40,572 bases of DNA from Lentisphaeria bacterium (GTDB lineage: Bacteria; Verrucomicrobiota; Lentisphaeria; Victivallales; Victivallaceae). The DNA is taken from NCBI GenBank assembly GCA_017508135.1, contig JAFVZN010000091.1:1-40572 (forward strand). The letters run 5' to 3'. Under the pieces are notes generated by a model. It worked only from the letters and a program-made list of their open reading frames with translations, was not told the origin of the DNA and searched no databases. Both the position numbers and the translations under genes were made by a program. Positions 33,456-40,572 of this stretch are shown here, piece after piece (position 1 is the stretch's first letter; each line of letters begins with the position of its first letter).

Positions 33456-36400
33456 TCAGATCCTGCCGCTTTTCTGTAATGCGGAAAAACCGTATTCCAG
33501 AAATTTTCGCGCCCTGGCTGTTACCGCGGATAATCCGAAAAGTTTGACCGTTTCCCGGAACAGTATCTCTTTTTCACAGGAGTTGAAATCAATCAAAACT
33601 TCATACATCGCATTTGCCAACTCTTCCGGCGGGATTTCATCGATTGTCCGTTTGGTTTCATCGCTGTTTCCGACCCGGTAAACACTGTATCCGGCAGCAG
33701 TTTGTTCTGCTGACCAGAACACCCTGTCTTCGCCATGCTGTGTTGTTTCCAAATTTTTCGGCAGGCACTCATCCAGAACTCGTTGAATATTACCACCGGT
33801 TCGACTGAAGCCCCACGCTCTTGCAATACGCCGTTTAAGCAGATTTTCATATATTGGAGCTTCCCGGGTAATAACTTCAGCAATTTGCTGCTGAATGATT
33901 CCCCGCCCGGAATATTCGTAAAAATCCTCCTGATCCAAATAGCGCAAATTTTTCCAGATATGGTATTCTTGGCGTTTTTCGGAAACTGCCGGGGGGATCT
34001 CAGAAGCATTTTGTTCCGGCTCCGTTCCTGTTTCCGGTATCTTTTCCTGCTCTTCCTCCCCGGCGGCAGAGGTAATGCCGGGAAGTTCCGACGGAGACTC
34101 TTTTGCTTTTTCAATGGCATCCAACAGCGCATTTTCTGCCTGTTCCCGGTCAAATGTCCAATCAACGCTCCATGCCCGGTAAGTGTGCCACCCCAGCCCT
34201 TTCAACACCTGATGCCGCAGATTATCACGGTCCCGCGTGGTCTTTTGTGCGGCGTATGCGGCATTATCACACTCTATCCCCAACAAAAATTCTTCCGGTC
34301 TTTCCGGATGGCGGAGTGCCAGGTCTATGCGGAATCCGGAACTACCGACATTGCGTTCCACAACATAACCTTTCCGGGTAAGAAAATCAGCAATTTCATT
34401 CTGCAGACCATCGCGGCTGTTTTCACAATTCACGCCGGAATAAATATTGACTTTCTTTTCCGCATAATCAAGGAAATACTTCAAGTGCGCCGCTCCCACC
34501 GCATTAGTCCGGGACAACTCGATCTGATTGGCATGGATACTGGAAAATACGACCACCTGCTCCTTGGCACGGGTGATTGCCACATTGAGCCGCCGCTCAC
34601 CGCCCTGACGGTTCAACGGACCGAAGTTCATTGAAAATTTTCCGTTGACGTCAGGAGCATATCCGATGGAGAAAAGGATGACATCCCGTTCATCCCCCTG
34701 AACATTTTCAAGATTCTTGACAAACAGCGGTTCTTCCTGAGCATCACTGAAATACGATTCCAATGCCGGATGTTTTGAACGTTCTTTTTCTACGAGGTCT
34801 TCAATCAGATCTTTCTGAGCCTGACTGAATGTTACCACGCCGACAGACCGGTAGTTGCCATTGGCAGCTTCCAGTCGGTCAAATATATATTTCACCAGTG
34901 CTTCGGCTTCTTTCCGGTTGGTTCTGGTCGCTTTCCGGTCATAAATACCATCCGGGACAAATTCAAACCGGATGCCCAGTTTTTCAGTATTCCGAGCTGC
35001 CGGGAACGTATATAACCGGTCTTCGTAATAGTGATGATTGCTGAATGCGATCAATGATTCATGGCGGCTGCGGTAATGCCAATTCAAATAAGTTGAATGG
35101 ACTCCGGCAGCGATACATTCATCAAGAATACTTTCCAGATCTTCTGTATCCTCCGGAACACCGTCATCACCTTCATTTTCGCCTTTCTGGAAAAAGTTGG
35201 TCGGCGGCATCTGTTTCGGATCTCCCACAACGATCAACTGCTTACCGCGGGCGATAACTCCGATGGCATCCCATACCGGTATTTGCGATGCTTCGTCAAA
35301 AACGATCAAATCAAATGCGGCACTGTCTGCGGGCAGATATTGAGCCACTGATAATGGACTCATCAGAAAGCACGGTTTCAAAACGGGAGCCAGCGTGGGG
35401 ATTTGTTCAAGCAAGGTACGCACCGGTTTCCGGCGGGCACGTTTTTCACATTCCCGCTTGAGAATACCCAGCTCCGTTCCTTCGGGGCATGGACCGGAAC
35501 GGCGGCGCGGTAAATTTGCTGCCAGTTTGGCAAAGATCAATTTCCTGGTCAAGTCCATATATTTCGCATCCAATTCACCGAATTTTTTTATCCGGTCATT
35601 TTGAACCGAACCGCTGAACTGACAAAGCAAAGGTGAACGGCTTAAAATCTGATTCAGCATGTTTTGGAAAAATACTGTATCATAAAATTGGGCAAATTCT
35701 TTTGAAATATCTCCATTTTCAAACATTGAGACCAATGCTGCCAATCCACAGGCATTGACTTCTTCACGCAAATTACGGTAACGCAGCATATTTCGTAAAT
35801 GCGGCATATGGGCAATGATCTTTTGAGTTTTTTCCTGCAAGACGTCGATATCAGTGACAGCAGTTGATGCACTTGCGTACCCGGCAAACTTTTGCAATTT
35901 GATTTGAAAATCGTTCCATGCCTCAAGCATATTATTGATCGTTTCCCGCAGTATGGAATCCCGTTGGCACTTCCGGGAAACCTCGGGCATCAAATCCTGC
36001 AGTTTGAGCAGGACAGCTTGTTTGGCTTTATCATCAAAGCGGCAAATTGCCTGCACCTGATCGAGAATCACTTTGCACTGCCCGATTTTACGGCTTAATC
36101 CATCCCAATCGGTACTTTCCCCCTCCCATTGTTTTCCCAGTAAGGCACTTGCTTGATCTTTGCCGTCTTCGTACGATTTAAGGCAATCAACATATTGCCG
36201 GGCATCCGGAATAAGTGCTTTCAGTTCCGGGATGGAGAGTTTTACTCCGCCGCTTTTTTTCAAGCCGGAGAGTTCCTTGAGCAAGGCACTGTTTTTGAAG
36301 AATTTTACTAAAAAGAAAGCTGCTTCGTTCCGGGCGATCCGTTCTTCTATGCCGGAAAAATCCCAATCTGTAAAAGTTTCCAGACGGTAATTTTTCAGCT

Positions 36401-39278
36401 TCTCTTTCAAAAACGCAAGATTTCCGGCATTTTCGGCGTATGAAACAATGAATTTTACTTTTTCCGGGAACTCTTCACTGAAGAAAGCTCCCGGTATATC
36501 TTCACTGTTTTTTACCGCTTCCAGAAGTACTGCGGTCTGATAAATCCCGGAGATATCTTTGAGATCTTGCAAGGCAAAGTTTTCTGCTGCAGTCAGCAGA
36601 CTGCATTTTAATTTGTCAACAGCCGATACGATATCCTTCGCGGCAGATGATAAATTATTTTCAATGACCGGACTCCACGACAAATTATCCAGCAGCTCCA
36701 ATGCCGGCAGACTTTCAGCAGAAATATGTTGCCCGGCTTCGGTCAGATCAATGAATTTCTGCCGTGAATTGAGATGATTCTCACGGGATTGAGTAAGAAA
36801 ATCCACACCGGGTGTGATATCAACACTCTTGAAACGCTTTTGGCAACTGAGCAGACGGGTGAAACAATCATAAGCAGAAAAACCATTGGGGTACTGGCGG
36901 TGCAGTTCATTGACATAAGCATCAAGTTCTTTCCGCAATGAAATCAATGTGGAAACTGTATTTTCCCATTCGGCAGGAACTCCGGTATCAGCCGTCTGCA
37001 AAGCTTCATTGAATTGTGCCAGAACTTCCGATTTTCCGGATTTATTGGAATGCAATTCCAGACAGAACGGTTTCAAGCCGATTTGCGACAATCTTTTATG
37101 CACCACATCCAATGCCGCTTTTTTCTCTGAAACAAACAATACCCGTTTGCCCAATGCCAGATTGTGCGCGATAATATTGGTGATCGTCTGTGATTTTCCC
37201 GTTCCCGGCGGGCCGTGCAGAACAAAGCTCTTCCCCATTTCCGAATAAAGAACCGCTGCCAGCTGTGACGAGTCGGCACTGACCGGGCAGTAGAGACGGG
37301 ACAAATCCAAGTGTTCGCTGATTTTTTCAGGCGGAAACACTTCAATATTATCATCAAAAAGCCCGCCACCGGAAATAAGGTGCGCGATCAAAGGAGTTTG
37401 TTTCAACACATCGATACGGGCGGTCATATCATTCCACATGACGAATTTACCAAAAGAAAAATGTCCGATACGGGCCTCTTCGCGGACTTCCCAGCCTTTC
37501 ATATCTTTGATGGCCTGCCTGAAAATTTGCATCACCAACGCCACATCCACACCGGAATCGTCTGTCGGCAGAGGTGATACACCGGGAACAGTCAAATGGT
37601 ATTGGCTGCGGAGCAGTTCCAATAATGTTTCATTGATGATCGTTTCGCCATCTATGCGGGAAAGTTTGATACCTTCAGTTATGGATCTGCGCTGCAAACG
37701 GACCGGCAGCAAAAGAATGGGAGCAAGATATGATTTTTCATCGCGTTCAGAAACTTTCCACTCCACAAAACCGATTGCCAGATACAAGGTGTTGACACCA
37801 CCTTCTTCCAAATCAGTTCTGCCCTGACGGTAAAGTGCCGTCAAACGACGAACCATCTCATTCGGCGGCAACATTGTCCACAGCCGCTGCTGACCGAGTT
37901 CACGCTCAAGTAAAAGCTTTATCTCCGGTTTTACATCGCTGTTCCGCAACATGGTCAAATCATGCAGATCTTTTTCACCAAGCAGATTGGCAAGGGGATT
38001 AAGAGTCAGAGATTCGTTATCAGCGATTTTATCTTCCAATACAGTGATGTCCGGACAGGCGACCGGAATAACCAATTTGGTATCCCGTACATTCAGGAGC
38101 CGGTTACGCAGAGATAAGTCAAGTAATTTATTTGTCCAGCGTACAATTCTCGCCGGCTGAGTACTTTCATTACTTAACTGCGATAAATCGATTTCTTCTT
38201 CCAGCCGACGCGCTTTTTCCGCTTCCTGCGCAGCAACTTTGCGGTCGACAGGAGCAAATTCAACACCATTCACACTGCGCTTTAATGGTAACGGGCGGAT
38301 CCCGCTGTAACGGGCGCGGATCACATCGATGGCACATTCAAATTCGCCATCGATATTCAAATGCTCCATCCGGGCCGAAGCTTCTGCTTTTGCGAAAGAG
38401 GAATCCCCCGTGACCATCGTAGTTTCGATAACCAGAAACTCATCCAAATCAGCCAGTTTGCGGATCGATTGCAGGTCGTCCATCGGAATATCCGGGAAAT
38501 ACCGGTCAACCAGATGACAGCCGACATAAGCATGACCTTTTTGCAGCATGATGACCGGATGTAATCCGCAAGATTCCATGACCGATGCAAAAAGGATCGC
38601 CGTATCCAGACAAGTTCCCAGCTTATACTGATAAATCGCATCTGCGAAGCGGATCCGTTGACCGGGAGTGCCGAATGAGGAAGCCGGATTGGAATAGTTG
38701 ATCCCCCAGTTGTGAACAGCACGGTAAATTGCTGAACAAATTTCATAAACCCGTTTTTTATCATCCTGATATCCTTGAACAGATGCACTGCCGGTGGCAC
38801 GTTCCAATTCGAGAGATACGGCACTTTGCAAGTGAGCGACAACATCCAAATTCGGAGTGACGAAGGATGCCAGCAGTTCCGGCATGATTTGCATACCGAG
38901 CCACTGATCCGGGGCAAAGGCTTCACACTCGAAGTCTTTCTGAAAAAGTATCCGGTTGCCATCGGAGATTTCCAGTTTTAATTTACCCTTCATGCTTTCA
39001 GAAAGGGCAGAAAGCAGATCGTAATTAAGCTCTATATCCGGTTTGTTGATGCAGAGTTCTTCGCCGGCTTTGACCTTGTTTACCGGGATATATTTTTCGA
39101 TAATAAACTCCGGAGAAGCAGAAAATCGGCATTGCAGATCATCGATATCGCTGCCGGTATTGTTGATAAGTTTCAATTCATAAATTACCGGCAAAGCATT
39201 TTGTTGTAACGCCAGATTAAAAAGCGGCACAAAAGAAAGCTCTGCTGAAAAGATATTTTCCACTGCATCAATAACCAT
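33456..39278 (-). CDS. Large SF1 helicase-nuclease, DUF4011/DUF3320 type (probable antiphage defence)
   Basis: About 1,940 residues. The start is the ATG at 39278 (MVIDAVENIF), with GGAGGA 7 nt upstream. The longer frame would begin upstream of the predicted transcription start (about 39299). Order of parts: a transglutaminase-like segment near 215-260 (GTCLDTA Cys, GHAYVGCH His); the DUF4011 region with WTNKLLDLSLRNRLLN near 385; Walker A GPPGTGKS at about 689-696; DEAS near 1328; GDPKQMPP; the late helicase motifs VQGDERDVI and NVAITRAKEQVVV; an endonuclease-like domain near 1640-1700 (GFRIDLAL, LGIECDNAAY); and a DUF3320 end. A helicase joined to a Vsr/PD-(D/E)XK-like nuclease fits DNA restriction of phage. 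To my knowledge a DUF4011-helicase-Vsr protein (Hhe) has been reported as defensive. By eye it is more A/T-rich than its neighbours. It is a single-gene unit beside a tRNA used as an attachment site. Confidence 0.88.
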   Translation of the reverse strand: MVIDAVENIFSAELSFVPLFNLALQQNALPVIYELKLINNTGSDIDDLQCRFSASPEFIIEKYIPVNKVKAGEELCINKPDIELNYDLLSALSESMKGKLKLEISDGNRILFQKDFECEAFAPDQWLGMQIMPELLASFVTPNLDVVAHLQSAVSLELERATGSASVQGYQDDKKRVYEICSAIYRAVHNWGINYSNPASSFGTPGQRIRFADAIYQYKLGTCLDTAILFASVMESCGLHPVIMLQKGHAYVGCHLVDRYFPDIPMDDLQSIRKLADLDEFLVIETTMVTGDSSFAKAEASARMEHLNIDGEFECAIDVIRARYSGIRPLPLKRSVNGVEFAPVDRKVAAQEAEKARRLEEEIDLSQLSNESTQPARIVRWTNKLLDLSLRNRLLNVRDTKLVIPVACPDITVLEDKIADNESLTLNPLANLLGEKDLHDLTMLRNSDVKPEIKLLLERELGQQRLWTMLPPNEMVRRLTALYRQGRTDLEEGGVNTLYLAIGFVEWKVSERDEKSYLAPILLLPVRLQRRSITEGIKLSRIDGETIINETLLELLRSQYHLTVPGVSPLPTDDSGVDVALVMQIFRQAIKDMKGWEVREEARIGHFSFGKFVMWNDMTARIDVLKQTPLIAHLISGGGLFDDNIEVFPPEKISEHLDLSRLYCPVSADSSQLAAVLYSEMGKSFVLHGPPGTGKSQTITNIIAHNLALGKRVLFVSEKKAALDVVHKRLSQIGLKPFCLELHSNKSGKSEVLAQFNEALQTADTGVPAEWENTVSTLISLRKELDAYVNELHRQYPNGFSAYDCFTRLLSCQKRFKSVDITPGVDFLTQSRENHLNSRQKFIDLTEAGQHISAESLPALELLDNLSWSPVIENNLSSAAKDIVSAVDKLKCSLLTAAENFALQDLKDISGIYQTAVLLEAVKNSEDIPGAFFSEEFPEKVKFIVSYAENAGNLAFLKEKLKNYRLETFTDWDFSGIEERIARNEAAFFLVKFFKNSALLKELSGLKKSGGVKLSIPELKALIPDARQYVDCLKSYEDGKDQASALLGKQWEGESTDWDGLSRKIGQCKVILDQVQAICRFDDKAKQAVLLKLQDLMPEVSRKCQRDSILRETINNMLEAWNDFQIKLQKFAGYASASTAVTDIDVLQEKTQKIIAHMPHLRNMLRYRNLREEVNACGLAALVSMFENGDISKEFAQFYDTVFFQNMLNQILSRSPLLCQFSGSVQNDRIKKFGELDAKYMDLTRKLIFAKLAANLPRRRSGPCPEGTELGILKRECEKRARRKPVRTLLEQIPTLAPVLKPCFLMSPLSVAQYLPADSAAFDLIVFDEASQIPVWDAIGVIARGKQLIVVGDPKQMPPTNFFQKGENEGDDGVPEDTEDLESILDECIAAGVHSTYLNWHYRSRHESLIAFSNHHYYEDRLYTFPAARNTEKLGIRFEFVPDGIYDRKATRTNRKEAEALVKYIFDRLEAANGNYRSVGVVTFSQAQKDLIEDLVEKERSKHPALESYFSDAQEEPLFVKNLENVQGDERDVILFSIGYAPDVNGKFSMNFGPLNRQGGERRLNVAITRAKEQVVVFSSIHANQIELSRTNAVGAAHLKYFLDYAEKKVNIYSGVNCENSRDGLQNEIADFLTRKGYVVERNVGSSGFRIDLALRHPERPEEFLLGIECDNAAYAAQKTTRDRDNLRHQVLKGLGWHTYRAWSVDWTFDREQAENALLDAIEKAKESPSELPGITSAAGEEEQEKIPETGTEPEQNASEIPPAVSEKRQEYHIWKNLRYLDQEDFYEYSGRGIIQQQIAEVITREAPIYENLLKRRIARAWGFSRTGGNIQRVLDECLPKNLETTQHGEDRVFWSAEQTAAGYSVYRVGNSDETKRTIDEIPPEELANAMYEVLIDFNSCEKEILFRETVKLFGLSAVTARARKFLEYGFSALQKSGRI

Positions 39279-39305
39279 AAAGTTCCTCCGGATGTAACAT
39301 ATCAT

Positions 39306-39334
39306 ATTATACCATCTCAAAAGAATATTTGCAA
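39306..39334 (-). promoter_or_regulatory. Strong promoter of the helicase-nuclease gene
   Basis: Minus strand TTGCAA (39329-39334) and a perfect TATAAT (complement of 39306-39311) with a 17-bp spacer. The transcription start expected near 39299 lies about 20 nt ahead of the chosen ATG, giving a very short leader. No repressor gene is adjacent. Confidence 0.75.
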
Positions 39335-39449
39335 ATCAAAAATCAAGATAAAGAGAATATTTGCAGTATGGCAATATGCAAATTTGGAAAGTTTTACGAT
39401 CCGGAAATAGAATAAGATATGAAAAATCGGGATATTTTCAGAAAATGAC

Positions 39450-39478
39450 TTGACAAAAGTAGTCACAGGGGATATATT
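39450..39478 (+). promoter_or_regulatory. Promoter of tRNA-Glu
   Basis: A perfect TTGACA (39450-39455) and TATATT (39473-39478) with a 17-bp spacer, 13 bp before the tRNA 5' end. Confidence 0.8.
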
Positions 39479-39491
39479 CTGTATATGTCGT

Positions 39492-39567
39492 GTCTCCATC
39501 GTCTAGAGGCCTAGGACACCGGGTTCTCATCCCGGCAACATGGGTTCGAATCCCATTGGAGATGCCA
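39492..39567 (+). tRNA. tRNA-Glu (CTC anticodon), CCA encoded
   Basis: The acceptor stem GTCTCCA pairs with TGGAGAT (one G-U). The D-arm region GTCTAGAGGCCTAGGAC is typical of tRNA-Glu. The anticodon arm is CCGGG-TTCTCAT-CCCGG, giving CTC. The T arm is ATGGG-TTCGAAT-CCCAT. Discriminator G and CCA are encoded, followed by a T-run. The last 22 bases plus eight downstream bases are repeated exactly at 39914-39943. Confidence 0.95.
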
Positions 39568-39575
39568 TTTTTTTG
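39546..39575 (+). repeat. Attachment-site-like direct repeat, copy 1 (3' end of tRNA-Glu)
   Basis: The 30-bp sequence beginning TCGAATCCCATTGGAGATGC and ending CCA-T7-G covers part of the T arm, the 3' acceptor strand, CCA and the T-run. It recurs without mismatch at 39914-39943. Such tRNA 3'-end duplications mark the ends of elements integrated by tyrosine recombinases. Confidence 0.85.
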
Positions 39576-39592
39576 ACTTTTTTACAATAATC

Positions 39593-39701
39593 GTGAGTAA
39601 TCCCTGCAAAAAGCAACTCCTGACTGCAGCAAATGAATTTGCCCGTCAGGATTTTTCTTTTTGCCGTTATTTTTTGCCGCGCAAAAAATGGGATTACTCA
39701 C
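39593..39701. repeat. Small element bounded by perfect 12-bp inverted repeats
   Basis: GTGAGTAATCCC (39593-39604) and GGGATTACTCAC (39690-39701) are perfect inverted repeats. Nested inside are GCAAAAAG/CTTTTTGC (39606-39613 and about 39656-39663) and TCCTGAC/GTCAGGA (39618-39624 and 39645-39651), the latter followed by TTTTT like a terminator. The whole 109 bp can fold into one long hairpin. It may be a MITE-like element or a structured RNA at the edge of the former insertion. No coding frame is visible. Confidence 0.5.
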
Positions 39702-39913
39702 TTTTCTGAGGGTTGCCTATTCTCCAAAAAATCTCCCTGCGGCGGCGTGAGAGCCGCCTCGCCGCTCGGGCTTTGCCCTCGGCGGTAAAGTCGATTTTCC
39801 GGAGGCCTCGCTCTGCGGCATTCCGTCGGCATCCGCCTTACTCATGCCTCGAGTATGGTAGTGTTGATTATATTATTTTTGCTCCGGCTCTTCGTCGGGC
39901 TGCGCCCTCCTTG
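39702..39913. other. Non-coding remainder of the segment between the attachment-like repeats
   Basis: No credible gene. G/C-rich repeated hairpins are present (CCGCTCGGGC-TTT-GCCCTCGGCGG near 39764, and CGTCGGGCTGCGCCC near 39893), the second next to the downstream repeat. It looks like the eroded end of an integrated element with the integrase lost. Confidence 0.45.
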
Positions 39914-39943
39914 TCGAATCCCATTGGAGATGCCATTTTTTTG
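39914..39943 (+). repeat. Attachment-site-like direct repeat, copy 2
   Basis: An exact 30-bp copy of 39546-39575, 368 bp downstream. The tRNA upstream half is not present here, so this is an att remnant and not a second tRNA gene. Confidence 0.85.
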
Positions 39944-40142
39944 CTTAAATTTCTGGATTTTCCCCGTTTCTTCCCCGTTTTTATAAAGGACAGGGTAGTT
40001 TAAACAGTGGTGAGCAGCTGATTTCAGCGGGGAGCAGTCGGAGCGTAGTTTACGCAAAAGCGCGACAAATCTGTGTGAGAACAGTATAAAACCAACAATC
40101 AAAAGTGTGCGGTCTCGTGCGCGCGAGCGTGAGAAATAAAGA
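39944..40142. other. Intergenic stretch with short hairpins, no gene seen
   Basis: Short inverted repeats GCTGA-TT-TCAGC (near 40017), GCGTA-GTT-TACGC (near 40043) and CTCG-TGCGCG-CGAG (near 40114) precede the terminator at 40143. A small untranslated RNA on the plus strand is possible. A TATAAA near 39982 is the only promoter-like hint, without a clear -35. Confidence 0.3.
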
Positions 40143-40178
40143 GCTCCGAGGTACAATATGTACTCCGGGGCATTTTTT
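40143..40178 (+). terminator. Terminator-like hairpin
   Basis: GCTCCGAGGTAC (40143-40154) faces GTACTCCGGGGC (40160-40171) around AATAT, with an imperfect middle. It is followed by A and six T on the plus strand. It also lies just behind the stop codon of the minus-strand fragment ending at 40181, so it may serve both strands. Confidence 0.65.
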
Positions 40179-40180
40179 AT

Positions 40181-40468
40181 TTAACGGTCTTTAATCCTTC
40201 CGGGAGGTTTCCCAGAAGCGGTATTTCCGGACGGTAAAGCCGTGGCGCGCCGGAGAAAGACGGCTCCCATGTTGCGAGTTCAGTTTCCTGATTGCGCATG
40301 ATAAGCTGACCGGCGATGATATTTTGGACGGTTTCCTGCGGATGAACCGCAATAAGGACACTGGTGTTTCGTGCGTTTCAGGCGGATTTCTACACTTCCG
40401 TTGGAATATTTTACTTTTTTCTGTTGAAATCCACGGACTTTTTGTGTATAGTAAAGATTGACCGGCAT
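40181..40468 (-). pseudogene. Chimeric remnant: transposase-like N-terminus joined out of frame to a C-terminal fragment
   Basis: From 40468 the minus strand encodes MPVNLYYTQKVRGFQQKKVK and continues to KRTKHQCPYCGSS, which resembles the zinc-ribbon N-terminus of ISL3-type transposases. The frame stops at 40280. From about 40360 another frame is open and looks coding: SVLIAVHPQETVQNIIAGQL, then TWEPSFSGAPRLYRPEIPLL, ending LPEGLKTVK and TAA at 40181, directly before a terminator. So the start of one gene and the end of another seem to meet here, or a frameshift has split one gene. The family assignment of the N-terminal part is tentative. I do not recognise the C-terminal part. Confidence 0.4.
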
Positions 40469-40572
40469 TGCTTACCCCCTACTGTGTTTTGAGCGATTAA
40501 ACAATAGGTGCAATTCCGGTCTTTTTCAATTCCGTATTTCTGTTTTTCAGATTTTTCTGCAGATTTCTGTCA

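Noticed and set aside
33456-39320. Longer helicase start (MRWYNMICY)
   Set aside because: The ATG at 39320 lies upstream of the predicted transcription start of the TATAAT promoter, and the ATG at 39278 has a strong Shine-Dalgarno.
39914-39943. Second tRNA-Glu gene
   Set aside because: Only the 3' end of the tRNA is repeated. No D arm, anticodon arm or 5' acceptor strand is present.
39842-40156. 104-codon minus-strand frame between the tRNA footprint and terminator
   Set aside because: It crosses the attachment-like repeat and the terminator hairpin, is basic and low in coding character, and has no ribosome site.
1-40572. CRISPR array
   Set aside because: I saw no regularly spaced direct repeats. 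The only repetitive coding stretch is the degenerate strand-repeat protein.

Overview
The window looks like chromosomal DNA from a Gram-negative member of the PVC group, most plausibly Lentisphaerota (Victivallis-like). The reasons are the mix of families: a giant beta-strand-repeat protein without a signal peptide, ceramidase-like and Gfo/Idh/MocA sugar genes, an M24 creatinase-like protein, and a CE4 deacetylase. The taxonomic call is inference only. Genes are dense, Shine-Dalgarno motifs are strong (GGAG type), and several sigma70-like promoters with 17-bp spacers can be read directly.

Layout. (1) 1-243: the 5' end of a group II intron on the minus strand, sitting directly behind a rho-independent terminator. 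(2) 336-8969: a minus-strand transcription unit with a clear promoter, a long leader, a small Cys-containing unknown protein and a roughly 2,612-residue Cys-free repeat protein (secreted adhesin or surface-layer candidate). (3) 9090-17902: a six-gene minus-strand catabolic operon (class III aminotransferase, MBL hydrolase, Gfo/Idh/MocA oxidoreductase, ceramidase-like hydrolase, FGGY kinase, FucI/AraA-like isomerase). It is divergent from a DeoR-type regulator, and two copies of the same TGTTA-N5-TAACA palindrome lie in the intergenic region. (4) 17973-19418: rmuC, followed by a perfect 22-bp-arm hairpin shared with the convergent unit. (5) 19592-28115: a tightly packed minus-strand unit: xseA, glycosyltransferase, pnuC, a degenerate alkaline phosphatase paralogue, an exported alkaline phosphatase-metallophosphoesterase fusion, a PHP-domain phosphoesterase and an acyl-ACP thioesterase. 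(6) 28125-30555: an M24 peptidase-like protein with altered metal ligands and a CE4 polysaccharide deacetylase. (7) 30674-33284: a promoter, a structured RNA of about 200 nt (probable 6S RNA), 5-formyltetrahydrofolate cyclo-ligase and RNase Y. (8) 33456-39334: one very large SF1 helicase-nuclease of the DUF4011/DUF3320 type, a likely antiphage defence gene with its own promoter. (9) 39450-40572: tRNA-Glu(CTC) with its own promoter, whose 3' end is duplicated exactly (30 bp) 368 bp downstream, with a small inverted-repeat element between the copies and a transposase remnant beyond. This is an integration hot spot.

How the genes may work together. The DeoR operon looks like a dedicated pathway for an amino- or acylamino-polyol or sugar: hydrolase, transamination, oxidation, isomerisation and phosphorylation, with no transporter inside the operon. 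PnuC followed by exported phosphatase-family proteins suggests dephosphorylation of a nicotinamide nucleotide outside the inner membrane and uptake of the riboside. The helicase gene between rny and a tRNA used as an attachment site fits a defence-island position. These functional links are inferences from gene order and family knowledge. No database search was possible.
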